A stretch of 7,811 nucleotides of DNA, taken from contig JAPUIM010000248.1 of the NCBI GenBank assembly GCA_027297025.1, positions 1 through 7,811 of the forward strand. Reading direction: 5' to 3'. This stretch comes from Bacteroidota bacterium. Its GTDB lineage: Bacteria; Bacteroidota; Bacteroidia; Cytophagales; Cyclobacteriaceae. Positions 1-5,716 of this stretch are shown here, piece by piece. The notes beneath the pieces were generated by a model. That model worked only from the letters and a program-made list of their open reading frames with translations. It was not told where the DNA came from and did no database searches. The first letter of the stretch is position 1, and the number at the start of each line of letters is the position of its first letter. The translations under genes and the position numbers were made by a program.

Positions 1-876
1 GTTTTTGGATCTGATTTTCTGGTACAAGACGAGGGATTCGCCTTTGATAATGTCCAGGTTTTGGACGATTTAACCTCACCCTCAGATCTGACCAATAATC
101 CAACTGCTAATTCCATTAAATTAAAATGGTTAGATAATTCGAATAACGAGACTGGTTTCGAAATTGAGAGATCAAAAGATAATGACCTTAACTTCAAATT
201 AATTACTACGGTAGATAAGGATAAAACCTCATTTAACGATAAAAATGTTAACAATGAATTTGTGTATTTCTATCGGCTTGCATCGGTCAATAACCAAGGA
301 ACGTCTGAATTCTCTAACGTAGTAAATACCGGCCTGATTCCATTAAGTCCTAGCGGTTTGGTAATTGATGCATCACCTGGAGATGTAATCCTCGGTTGGT
401 TGGATAATTCGAATAATGAAAATGAATTCGTAGTGGAACGATCTCTAACTGATAATCAGAATTTTGAGGAGATAGGTCGGGTAGGGGAGGATATTATTAC
501 TATTACCGATGAAGATTTGGATGGTGTTACTGAATTTGTCTACAGGGTAGCAGCAGCTAATGACTGGGGGCAATCTGATTTTTCCGATGAAGTTTCGGTG
601 ATTACCGTGGGATTTAAAGATGAGCTATTTGAGGAATTACAAATTTATCCTAATCCCACCAATGGAAAAATAAAAATTGTTTGGGGCAAATCGCAATTGG
701 TGAATGGCCAGATTTTGATAAGGGATGTTTCAGGTAGGGTGGTTGTAAATGCTGAACGCTTAGTACAAAATCAAATCATGGATTTAGATATGTCTCAATT
801 GCAATCAGGTGTGTATATAGTTGAATTCATTGCAAATAATAGAATTCTAACCTTTAGGAAAATATTGAAACAATAA
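1..876 (+). CDS. 3' end of secreted protein: two FN3 domains and type IX sorting domain (partial)
   Basis: The frame is open from base 1, so the start lies outside the window; 291 residues are visible. The first ~20 residues end in GFAFDNVQV, the kind of last beta strand seen in jelly-roll or MAM-like domains of secreted Bacteroidota proteins. Two fibronectin type III repeats follow (about residues 26-110 and 115-203), each with a WLDNSNNE motif, spaced exactly 90 residues apart. Residues 211-291 form a type A Por (type IX) secretion sorting domain, with YPNP at 216-219, then RDVSGR, SGVYIVEF and a final basic FRKILKQ. In the known family such proteins cross the outer membrane by T9SS and are released or anchored after cleavage of this domain. 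The catalytic or binding part lies upstream and cannot be named: a protease, glycosidase or adhesin is possible. The gene ends 4 nt from the convergent Spy-like gene, with no obvious terminator between them. Confidence 0.88.
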   Translation, partial: VFGSDFLVQDEGFAFDNVQVLDDLTSPSDLTNNPTANSIKLKWLDNSNNETGFEIERSKDNDLNFKLITTVDKDKTSFNDKNVNNEFVYFYRLASVNNQGTSEFSNVVNTGLIPLSPSGLVIDASPGDVILGWLDNSNNENEFVVERSLTDNQNFEEIGRVGEDIITITDEDLDGVTEFVYRVAAANDWGQSDFSDEVSVITVGFKDELFEELQIYPNPTNGKIKIVWGKSQLVNGQILIRDVSGRVVVNAERLVQNQIMDLDMSQLQSGVYIVEFIANNRILTFRKILKQ

Positions 877-880
877 GAAA

Positions 881-1336
881 TTAACCACCACCACCACTGG
901 GTCTTCGATTTTGTTGTCTTTCCCTTAATTTTTGTAATATCATTTTTTTGAAATCCTCTTCCACTTTGATCAATTGAACCACCTGCTTAGGGGTTATTAC
1001 CTCTTTGAATTTTTCCATATACTCCCGGTCCAGATCAAGCTCCTTTTGCTGATTATTGAGGTATAATTCTATAATTGCATTGGCATTTTCATCATTTAAC
1101 TCTGAATGTTGAATGTCTATTTTGGCTTTGGCTAATTCTATTTTAAGCTCTTTTTTCTTGCTGTTTAGTTCATTATAAAGAGGCCAAAAAATCTGCGCCT
1201 GTTTGGAAGACAAATTTAATCTTTCGGTAATGATGCCGATTTTTGCACTTTCCAATCTAGCTTTAAGATCTCTTTGTTGGGCAAACCCAAACTGCCAACT
1301 AGCAACAATGAAAATGGCTATTGTCAGATATCTCAT
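881..1336 (-). CDS. Secreted Spy/CpxP-like (LTxxQ) periplasmic protein
   Basis: 151 aa. Residues 1-20 are a signal peptide (hydrophobic core LTIAIFIVASWQFGFA, cut near AQ-Q). The mature part is predicted to be almost all helix and has the two half-conserved Spy-family segments: ITERLNLSSKQAQIFWPLY (about 36-54) and VITPKQVVQLI (about 113-123). Spy/CpxP proteins are periplasmic chaperones or stress sensors whose helices form a cradle; the match here is to fold and motif, not close identity. The C-terminus is unusual: a basic run (residues 130-145) and then a PSGGGG tail encoded by a short GGT repeat. It is the last gene of the sigma/anti-sigma operon, 17 nt after the anti-sigma gene, so it is probably a target or sensor of that system. 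The ATG at 1336 is the natural start because the signal peptide follows directly. Confidence 0.8.
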   Translation of the reverse strand: MRYLTIAIFIVASWQFGFAQQRDLKARLESAKIGIITERLNLSSKQAQIFWPLYNELNSKKKELKIELAKAKIDIQHSELNDENANAIIELYLNNQQKELDLDREYMEKFKEVITPKQVVQLIKVEEDFKKMILQKLRERQQNRRPSGGGG

Positions 1337-1353
1337 AATTTGTAAGGTTAGTG

Positions 1354-1803
1354 TTATATAATTCCTTCATTTAATAAATCTTCTTCATCCAAATACTCCA
1401 ACAAAATATCTTCACCAGGCAATTCTTCCAACGATTCGAACTCATTAACTAGAATCTGGGTTAATTCTTCTCCCGATAATTGTAGTATTTCTGCTAATTC
1501 GTAAGAAGTCATCTTACTATCTTGCATATAATCAATTATTTCTTCAGTGGATATTTCTGCTAATAGTTGTTCAGTAACCGATTGATTGTCAGACTTGGTC
1601 CAGATGGCCACCGCTATTATTATCAACATCGCTGGGATAGCATATTTTAACGAACCAACAAACACCGGCAGGGATAAGATGGATTCCTTTTCTTTAGTCC
1701 TTGCTTGAATGATTGAGGGAAGATTATCGAAATATCCATCAGGTACAGTGAAGATATTCCGTTTGGGTATGCCGTGTAGCTTTTTTGGATTACCTTTTTT
1801 CAT
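1354..1803 (-). CDS. Single-span membrane protein, probable anti-sigma factor
   Basis: 149 aa with one transmembrane helix at about residues 53-68 (YAIPAMLIIIAVAIW). The N-terminal ~52 residues are basic and contain IFTVPDGYFDNLP, a motif I recall from short proteins encoded after ECF sigma genes in Bacteroidota. The positive-inside rule puts this part in the cytoplasm, where it could bind the sigma factor. Residues 71-149 would face the periplasm and are extremely acidic: 23 D/E against a single K, ending in LLEYLDEEDLLNEG. No HxxxCxxC zinc anti-sigma motif is present and the cytoplasmic part is short, so the role rests mainly on gene order (47 nt after the sigma stop, 17 nt before the Spy-like gene) and topology. 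Function is inferred; an accessory envelope protein remains possible. Confidence 0.7.
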   Translation of the reverse strand: MKKGNPKKLHGIPKRNIFTVPDGYFDNLPSIIQARTKEKESILSLPVFVGSLKYAIPAMLIIIAVAIWTKSDNQSVTEQLLAEISTEEIIDYMQDSKMTSYELAEILQLSGEELTQILVNEFESLEELPGEDILLEYLDEEDLLNEGII

Positions 1804-1815
1804 TATAGTTTATTT

Positions 1816-1822
1816 CTCCTTT
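1816..1822 (-). promoter_or_regulatory. Possible Shine-Dalgarno of the anti-sigma gene
   Basis: On the minus strand AAAGGAG lies 12 nt before the ATG at 1803. The spacing is long and Bacteroidota rely little on such sites, so it may be fortuitous. It is the only SD-like sequence I see before any start in this window. Confidence 0.3.
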
Positions 1823-1850
1823 TGTTTGGACAAAAGTCACCGACAAAGGT

Positions 1851-2390
1851 TTAATCTGAAATTAAAAATTCCTTAATCTTTTTTACTGCGTGATGATAAC
1901 TGGCCTTTAAACTACCAATACTGGTGTTAGTTATCTCCGCTATTTCGTCATATTTCATTTCATCATAGTATTTCATATTAAATACCATTTTTTGTTTATC
2001 TGGAAGTGTCAATAATGCCTTTTGCAATTTATTTTGAACCTCATCACCACTTATATATGCCGATTGTTCTAATTTCTGATTCAACTCCGCCGAAACATCA
2101 ACTATGGGCAGGAAATATCTATTTCTTTTTTTCTTTAAAAAATTTAAGCATTCGTTGGAGGCGATGGTATAAATCCAGGTATAAAGTTTCGACTCTTCTC
2201 TAAATTTATCCAAATTCTTCCAAATCTTAATAAATATCTCCTGTACCAGATCATCCGCATCATCATGATCGATCACCATTTTTCTAACATGCCAATAAAT
2301 CCTTTGCTGGTATTTCCTTACCAGCAAATTAAACCCATATCGTTTGGTTTTCGGGTTTTTGAGCTTTTGGAGTAGGTCCCTGTCTTCCAA
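1851..2390 (-). CDS. RNA polymerase sigma factor, ECF (sigma-70) family
   Basis: 179 aa, normal for an ECF factor. Region 2 covers about residues 18-88: the -10-recognition part is DADDLVQEIFIKIWKNLDKFREESKLYTWIYTIASNECLNFLKKK (44-88). A linker (89-115) follows, then region 4 at about 122-176, with LPDKQKMVFNMKYYDEMKYDEIAEI and the helix-turn-helix ITNTSIGSLKASYHHAVKKIKEFL. It directs RNA polymerase to a stress regulon, presumably including its own operon. The start is TTG at 2390: there is an in-frame stop 18 nt upstream, no ATG lies between, and the next internal Met (38) would cut into region 2. It is first in an operon with the putative anti-sigma and Spy-like genes, and diverges from marR. 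Confidence 0.93.
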   Translation of the reverse strand: MEDRDLLQKLKNPKTKRYGFNLLVRKYQQRIYWHVRKMVIDHDDADDLVQEIFIKIWKNLDKFREESKLYTWIYTIASNECLNFLKKKRNRYFLPIVDVSAELNQKLEQSAYISGDEVQNKLQKALLTLPDKQKMVFNMKYYDEMKYDEIAEITNTSIGSLKASYHHAVKKIKEFLISD

Positions 2391-2446
2391 GGTTTGGTTA
2401 TTTATTGGTTAGATGTAAAAAAGTCATCAGGGTTTAATATACCCGC

Positions 2447-2454
2447 CAAATCTA
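2447..2454 (-). promoter_or_regulatory. Predicted -7 element of the sigma operon promoter
   Basis: The minus strand reads TAGATTTG, a full match to the Bacteroidota primary-sigma -7 consensus TAnnTTTG, about 57 nt before the TTG start. No clear TTTG-type -33 element lies at the expected 17-21 nt spacing. The site implies basal transcription by the housekeeping sigma factor; an ECF-dependent promoter may lie nearby but cannot be recognised without its regulon. Confidence 0.45.
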
Positions 2455-2502
2455 ATATTTAGCCGGGGTAATAAGTTCGAATATATCGATTGGACGGAAG
2501 TT

Positions 2503-2524
2503 TCACAAAACCAATTTTTTGTGA
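2503..2524. repeat. Inverted repeat in the sigma/marR divergent region
   Basis: TCACAAAA and TTTTGTGA form perfect 8-bp arms around the 6-nt spacer ccaatt. It lies 38 nt before the marR ATG and about 113 nt before the sigma TTG start. It resembles a dimeric regulator site. The arm order (TCACA first, TGTGA second) is the reverse of a CRP site. Confidence 0.5.
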
Positions 2525-2537
2525 CCTCGTTAGGTTT

Positions 2538-2551
2538 AATGTATATACATT
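2538..2551. promoter_or_regulatory. 14-bp perfect palindrome, likely MarR autoregulatory operator
   Basis: AATGTATATACATT is its own reverse complement and ends 10 nt before the marR ATG. MarR dimers usually bind AT-rich palindromes of this size over their own promoter. The adjacent TAGGTTTA (2531-2538) differs from the TAnnTTTG -7 consensus at its last base, so bound protein would cover the start point. Autorepression is inferred from position and symmetry. Confidence 0.55.
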
Positions 2552-2561
2552 GATTTTAGTT

Positions 2562-3029
2562 ATGACCCTGGAAGATGCCATAAAACAAAAGAAATTTGGA
2601 AGTGAGTATCAAAAATTGATTGTCAATCTGATATATACCGGTAATTGGATTAATGAAAAGGAGTTAATTTTATTCAAAAAATATGGCCTTACTGGTCCCC
2701 AATACAATGTTTTGAGAATATTAAAAGGACAGTATCCTCAACCAGCTACAGTGAACCTGATAATAGAACGTATGTTGGATAGAATGTCAAATGCTTCGCG
2801 AATCGTTGACCGATTGGAACGAAAGGAGTTGGTTATGAGAAAACAGTGCAAAAATGACCGTCGGGCAGTTGATGTTATTATTACCGAAAGAGGGTTGGAA
2901 GTATTGGATAAGATCGATTTAAAAATTGACCTGTGGGAGAGTAGCTACACTAATTTATCTTTGCAGGAGGCCCGCCAGATGAATTCACTTTTGGATAAGT
3001 TGAGAGCCGGGAATACCCTAAAAAATTAG
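2562..3029 (+). CDS. MarR-family transcriptional regulator
   Basis: 155 aa from the ATG at 2562. The frame extends up to a TTG at 2490, but that stretch holds both palindromes and the likely promoter and adds 24 residues without MarR character, so I reject it. The protein has a winged helix-turn-helix: LTGPQYNVLRILKG (43-56) enters the domain, MSNASRIVDRLERKELVMR (75-93) is the recognition helix, and NDRRAVDVIIT (98-108) is the wing with the hallmark DRR. Flanking helices (1-40 and 110-150) make the dimer. A single Cys (96) sits just before the wing, where some homologues have one; redox sensing is conceivable but unproven. MarR proteins answer phenolics, antibiotics or oxidants. In Bacteroidota close relatives often precede yceI, but here no same-strand gene follows, so its target is unknown apart from probable self-control. 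Confidence 0.92.
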   Translation: MTLEDAIKQKKFGSEYQKLIVNLIYTGNWINEKELILFKKYGLTGPQYNVLRILKGQYPQPATVNLIIERMLDRMSNASRIVDRLERKELVMRKQCKNDRRAVDVIITERGLEVLDKIDLKIDLWESSYTNLSLQEARQMNSLLDKLRAGNTLKN

Positions 3030-3205
3030 ACATTTTCAATGGTGATGTTTTTTATGATATCTTCTACAATATGAAATATCACCCAAATAATCACAAATAT
3101 GGTTCCTACAAAAAACAACACCTTGTTGATGAAGGGTACTTCCTTTGTATTGCCATTTTTTGAAGCAAACCAAATATCGTAGTACTTTTCGACTAATTTT
3201 CTCAT
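3026..3205 (-). CDS. Small single-helix membrane protein, 59 aa
   Basis: The ATG at 3205 opens 59 codons ending in TAA (3026-3028). The product has a charged N-terminus (MRKLVEKYYDIWFASKNG), a strongly hydrophobic helix at about residues 29-47 (VLFFVGTIFVIIWVIFHIV) and a short tail EDIIKNITIENV. The basic N-terminus suggests N-in topology. It begins 7 nt after the stop of the universal stress gene, a typical operon spacing, and its stop overlaps the convergent marR stop by 4 nt. It fills the whole marR-usp gap, and a gap of this size with such well-formed codons is more likely a gene than noise. I recognise no family; a membrane partner or anchor for the stress protein is a guess. Confidence 0.68.
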   Translation of the reverse strand: MRKLVEKYYDIWFASKNGNTKEVPFINKVLFFVGTIFVIIWVIFHIVEDIIKNITIENV

Positions 3206-3212
3206 ATGTGCC

Positions 3213-4142
3213 CTAGATCAGTTTAAGGGCTTCCATGATACCTGCATTTTCGCCTTTGGGTCTTACCACCAATAAGGGGATCTTGGTTTCGAGTTGTATC
3301 AATCGCTCAGATATGCTACCTAATAAGAAAGCAGCGGGGGCTGTTTTCCCCCTTGCCCCTATGATTATACCATCTGCGTGCACCTTTAATGCGCTGTCGT
3401 ATATTACTTGAACCGGTTTTTCATGTCTGTCTAAAACAAATAAGGCTTCTACTTTGATCCCCTTGGTATCGATTTTTCTGATGAATCTTTTGTAATCCTT
3501 TTCTGCATTGGCTTTCATTGTTTCTCCGAATTCTTCATATGATTTTCCTGAATAATGATAGCCGATAGGAACATGATACACATTGAGGCAAGTAATTGAA
3601 ACATCGAGTGAACTATTGACTGCGGTGTTAATTGCTTGTTCTACCGCCAAAGTAGAATGTCTTGAAAAATCAATTGGCACTAATAGCTTTTTCAATTTGG
3701 TAATGTGAACGCTTTCCTCAGGTACGATTAGAATAGAACAACTGGCTCGTCTAGCCAATCGTTGCGATAATATACCGCTACCTTTATGTTTTTTCTTGCG
3801 GCCTATGATGATGACATCTATATCGTTTTTTTCCGACCATTTCAGAATATTTTTAGTGGGCTGCCCCCTTTCAATCACGACTTCTGTTTGTACCACCCTC
3901 TTGGATTCAAAGTTATCCTTTACCGTTGCTTCAATTTCTTTTTTACGATCACTGAGAGCATTATCTATCAAATGGGGGAATTCTTTTAATACTTGATCCG
4001 GTATATTGAGAAACCTTACCACATGAAAAAAACTAACACTTTTAGATCCAGCGGTGTTGGCTATAAAGGCGCTAAGCCGCACCAATTCGCCATCCATTTC
4101 TGTGTGATCCAAAGCCACTAATAGGTTCTTTAAAACAGTCAT
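3213..4142 (-). CDS. Universal stress protein with two tandem UspA domains
   Basis: 309 aa, the usual length for tandem UspA proteins (like E. coli UspE). Domain 1 spans about 4-141 (LKNLLVALDHTEMDGELVRLS at its start, CSILIVP at its end). Domain 2 spans about 150-295 (KLLVPIDFSRHSTLAVEQA to PLLVVRP). Domain 2 keeps the nucleotide-binding signature G-2x-G-9x-G-S exactly (G262, G265, G275, S276) and should bind ATP. Domain 1 has GRKKKHKGSGILSQRLARRAS at the same place and lacks that spacing, so it has probably lost or changed binding. It is a cytoplasmic stress protein without signal peptide. It lies 54 nt after the aminotransferase stop, across an AT-rich gap, and leads directly into the small membrane gene. 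Its specific stress cannot be told from the sequence. Confidence 0.9.
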   Translation of the reverse strand: MTVLKNLLVALDHTEMDGELVRLSAFIANTAGSKSVSFFHVVRFLNIPDQVLKEFPHLIDNALSDRKKEIEATVKDNFESKRVVQTEVVIERGQPTKNILKWSEKNDIDVIIIGRKKKHKGSGILSQRLARRASCSILIVPEESVHITKLKKLLVPIDFSRHSTLAVEQAINTAVNSSLDVSITCLNVYHVPIGYHYSGKSYEEFGETMKANAEKDYKRFIRKIDTKGIKVEALFVLDRHEKPVQVIYDSALKVHADGIIIGARGKTAPAAFLLGSISERLIQLETKIPLLVVRPKGENAGIMEALKLI

Positions 4143-4196
4143 AAAAAATTAATAATTAAACTACAATATAAAATGTTTCTTTAAAAAAAAAGCTTT

Positions 4197-5279
4197 TTAG
4201 CCTATTCTATTGAGCTGATCCACCAGCATTTCTATTTGCTCCTTGGAGTGTGTGGCAAAATTGGCAATTCGTATATGTTGTTCCTTAAATTTCCCATAGC
4301 CTTTACCTACGATTAGGCCTTTCGAGGAGAGCTGATTTACCACTTCCTGGCTGTCAATTTCAGTTTCCGCTACCACCACGGTTTGTGATCTGAACTTGGA
4401 ATTTTTTACAAAAGGCTTAAAGGAGGCATGTTCTTCAATGGTATAATATAGTAGGGTGGACTTATATTCGGTTTCTTTTCTTATTTGGTCCAAACCTTTT
4501 TGGAGCATGTCCCGTGAAACTTTATCCAATAGATATATTCCTAACATATTGGGGGTTTCTGGAGTTTGGTAGGACCCGGCTTGTTTGACCAAACTAGGTA
4601 AACTGTGGTATGTTCCTAATTTCAACCCTTTCTGTTGCAGCGCATTGGCCTTTTCCATGCATCTGTCATTTACCAACCATACACCTAAGCCTGCAGGAAG
4701 ACCAAAGGACTTTTGCACGGAAAAATAAATAGTATCAACCCGGTCCAAATCAAGGTTAACATAAGGGATGGAAGATACCACATCAACAGCAATGAGTGCA
4801 TCGGGAAACTTCTCCCTGGCGGCATAAATATCCTCAATTGGTTGAGCTGCTCCAGTGCTGGTTTCATTATGGGTAAAAGCGATCAGCTCATTAGCATGCT
4901 CGGGGTCAATGTCTTTCCAACTGGCACAACTTCCTTCGGCGCAGGCAATTTTTTCCGCGTCTTTCCCCAGATCCACCGAAGTTTGATAGAACCGTTGGGA
5001 AAAGGCACCATTTACCAAATGCACCGATTGGCGTTCTACACAGTTTTGAATAATTCTTTCCCAAATTTCAGTAGCCGAACTGGTAAATAGAATATGGTAA
5101 TTGGAGGGGACATTCAATAATTCCCTCAAGTTTTCCACCGTAGATTGAAAACATTTTTTAAAACTATTCCCCCGGTGTGATTGTGATGGAAATTGTTCCT
5201 TTAAAGCCTGCTTAATATGGTCTTCCACTGTAAAGTAGAGTTCGGAAGGGCCCGGTGTGAAATAGATGTTTCTGCTCAT
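4197..5279 (-). CDS. serC: Phosphoserine aminotransferase-like class V PLP enzyme
   Basis: 360 aa from the ATG at 5279 (MSRNIYFTPGPSELY). An in-frame start at 5372 would add 31 residues that overlap the promoter, so it is not used. Class V features are FTPGP (7-11), SHRG (34-37, the phosphate-contacting His-Arg of SerC), SSATEIWER (about 67-75), HNETSTG (137-143), VDVVSS with the ring-nitrogen Asp (166), SVQKSFGLPAG with the Schiff-base Lys (190), and HIRIANF with Arg 337 for the substrate carboxylate. It should transfer the amino group of glutamate to 3-phosphohydroxypyruvate, giving phosphoserine and 2-oxoglutarate (PLP, cytoplasm). The N-terminal FTPGP differs from the FSAGP of classical SerC, so it belongs to a divergent branch, and an alanine-glyoxylate-type aminotransferase is the alternative. 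The nearby serA and the SHRG motif favour the serine pathway. Confidence 0.8.
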   Translation of the reverse strand: MSRNIYFTPGPSELYFTVEDHIKQALKEQFPSQSHRGNSFKKCFQSTVENLRELLNVPSNYHILFTSSATEIWERIIQNCVERQSVHLVNGAFSQRFYQTSVDLGKDAEKIACAEGSCASWKDIDPEHANELIAFTHNETSTGAAQPIEDIYAAREKFPDALIAVDVVSSIPYVNLDLDRVDTIYFSVQKSFGLPAGLGVWLVNDRCMEKANALQQKGLKLGTYHSLPSLVKQAGSYQTPETPNMLGIYLLDKVSRDMLQKGLDQIRKETEYKSTLLYYTIEEHASFKPFVKNSKFRSQTVVVAETEIDSQEVVNQLSSKGLIVGKGYGKFKEQHIRIANFATHSKEQIEMLVDQLNRIG

Positions 5280-5311
5280 AGGGTAATGATTAAAGGGTGA
5301 TTTTGGGAGGG

Positions 5312-5319
5312 CAAATATA
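5312..5319 (-). promoter_or_regulatory. serC: Predicted -7 element of the serC promoter
   Basis: The minus strand reads TATATTTG, a perfect TAnnTTTG match, 32 nt before the serC ATG. About 18 nt further upstream only a weak TTAGTGG stands where the -33 TTTG would be. It supports an independent serC transcription unit and the shorter start at 5279. Confidence 0.5.
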
Positions 5320-5352
5320 GGAATAATGAAATCTAAACCACTAATTCCATTT

Positions 5353-5366
5353 TGGAAAATTTTCCA
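5353..5366. repeat. 14-bp perfect palindrome upstream of serC
   Basis: TGGAAAATTTTCCA is its own reverse complement, centred about 40 nt upstream of the -7 element and therefore near -50 of the expected start point. That position suits an activator or repressor site. The surrounding sequence repeats CCATT and GGAA words, which may be further half-sites or just composition. Confidence 0.4.
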
Positions 5367-5609
5367 TTCCAAATTAACTGGAGAAAATGGAGATGTTGGA
5401 AATAAATTGTATATTGTATTAGAATCTGAGAATTACTCATTGGGATTTCGGATTGTTTGTTAAACCTTAACATTTAAATATTACCGAGTAATTTTGATAT
5501 GGAAACTGGACCTCACCTCTGGAACTCATCTCTCATTTCAGAGTCCCCAATTGATTCGGGGTTAACAGTGGATAGTTGAAATCATCAAATAGCTCAAATC
5601 CTGTTTTTG

Positions 5610-5629
5610 GGAGGTTTAATTAAGCCTCC
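5610..5629. repeat. Near-perfect 20-bp palindrome GGAGG...CCTCC
   Basis: GGAGG and CCTCC arms enclose TTTAATTAAG; the inner TTAATTAA is itself palindromic, and only one pair (T/G) breaks the symmetry. It starts about 88 nt beyond the gdh stop. As RNA it could fold as a hairpin at the end of the gdh transcript. Without a U-run it is more likely a stabilising stem or protein site than a terminator. Confidence 0.4.
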
Positions 5630-5670
5630 AAGTCTCAATTGGGTAGAAAAAAACAAGGTCCTGTTCCTTA

Positions 5671-5688
5671 TCTCGATAATCATCGGGA
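5671..5688. repeat. Imperfect 18-bp palindrome (TCTCGAT-AATC-ATCGGGA)
   Basis: Seven-nt arms flank a 4-nt loop, with one G-U pair when read on the + strand. It departs from the perfect palindrome TCCCGATAATTATCGGGA at two positions. It lies 29-46 nt past the gdh stop. Short CCCGAT/ATCGGG palindromes recur between genes in some Bacteroidota as I recall them, so it may be a worn copy of such a repeat. Confidence 0.35.
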
Positions 5689-5716
5689 CTATGGGGGCGG
5701 GCTTTGTTTTTATGGA

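Larger units (their letters stand above)
5280..5716. other. 437-nt gdh-serC intergenic region
   Basis: I find no convincing gene here. It holds the serC promoter and 14-bp palindrome at its left end. Further right are three stem-like elements: CCCC/GGGG arms at 5545-5561, GGAGG/CCTCC arms at 5610-5629, and a TCTCGAT/ATCGGGA stem at 5671-5688. None is followed by a U-run on the minus strand, so none is a classic intrinsic terminator for gdh. The longest notable open frame (5580-5744, +) has no ATG near its start and overlaps the gdh 3' end antisense. The region is long for a gap between co-directional genes, which argues against one serA-gdh-serC transcript. Confidence 0.6.

Noticed and set aside
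2430..2444. GGGT...ACCC symmetry near the expected start point of the sigma operon
   Set aside because: Only four paired bases plus a mismatch; not distinguishable from chance.
2490..2561. 24-residue N-terminal extension of MarR from a TTG
   Set aside because: It spans both palindromes and the likely promoter and has no MarR-like sequence; the ATG at 2562 gives the normal family length.
3030..3212. Treating the marR-usp gap as non-coding
   Set aside because: Reading the minus strand gives a complete, well-placed 59-codon gene with a membrane helix, reported as a CDS instead.
4183..4199. AAAAAGCTTTTT palindrome with a T-run after the serC stop as a terminator
   Set aside because: The stem is almost all A/T with no proper loop, which is too weak for an intrinsic terminator; probably composition.
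4713..5090. 125-codon + strand open frame antisense to the SerC-like gene
   Set aside because: It is a shadow of the real gene in another frame, with no family features; the minus-strand protein has clear catalytic motifs.
5280..5372. 31-residue N-terminal extension of the SerC-like protein
   Set aside because: The extension covers a consensus -7 promoter element, and the family N-terminus (FTPGP) begins right after the ATG at 5279.
5431..5493. 8-bp inverted repeat AATTACTC ... GAGTAATT with a 47-nt spacer
   Set aside because: Short AT-rich arms with a long spacer are expected by chance in such a region.
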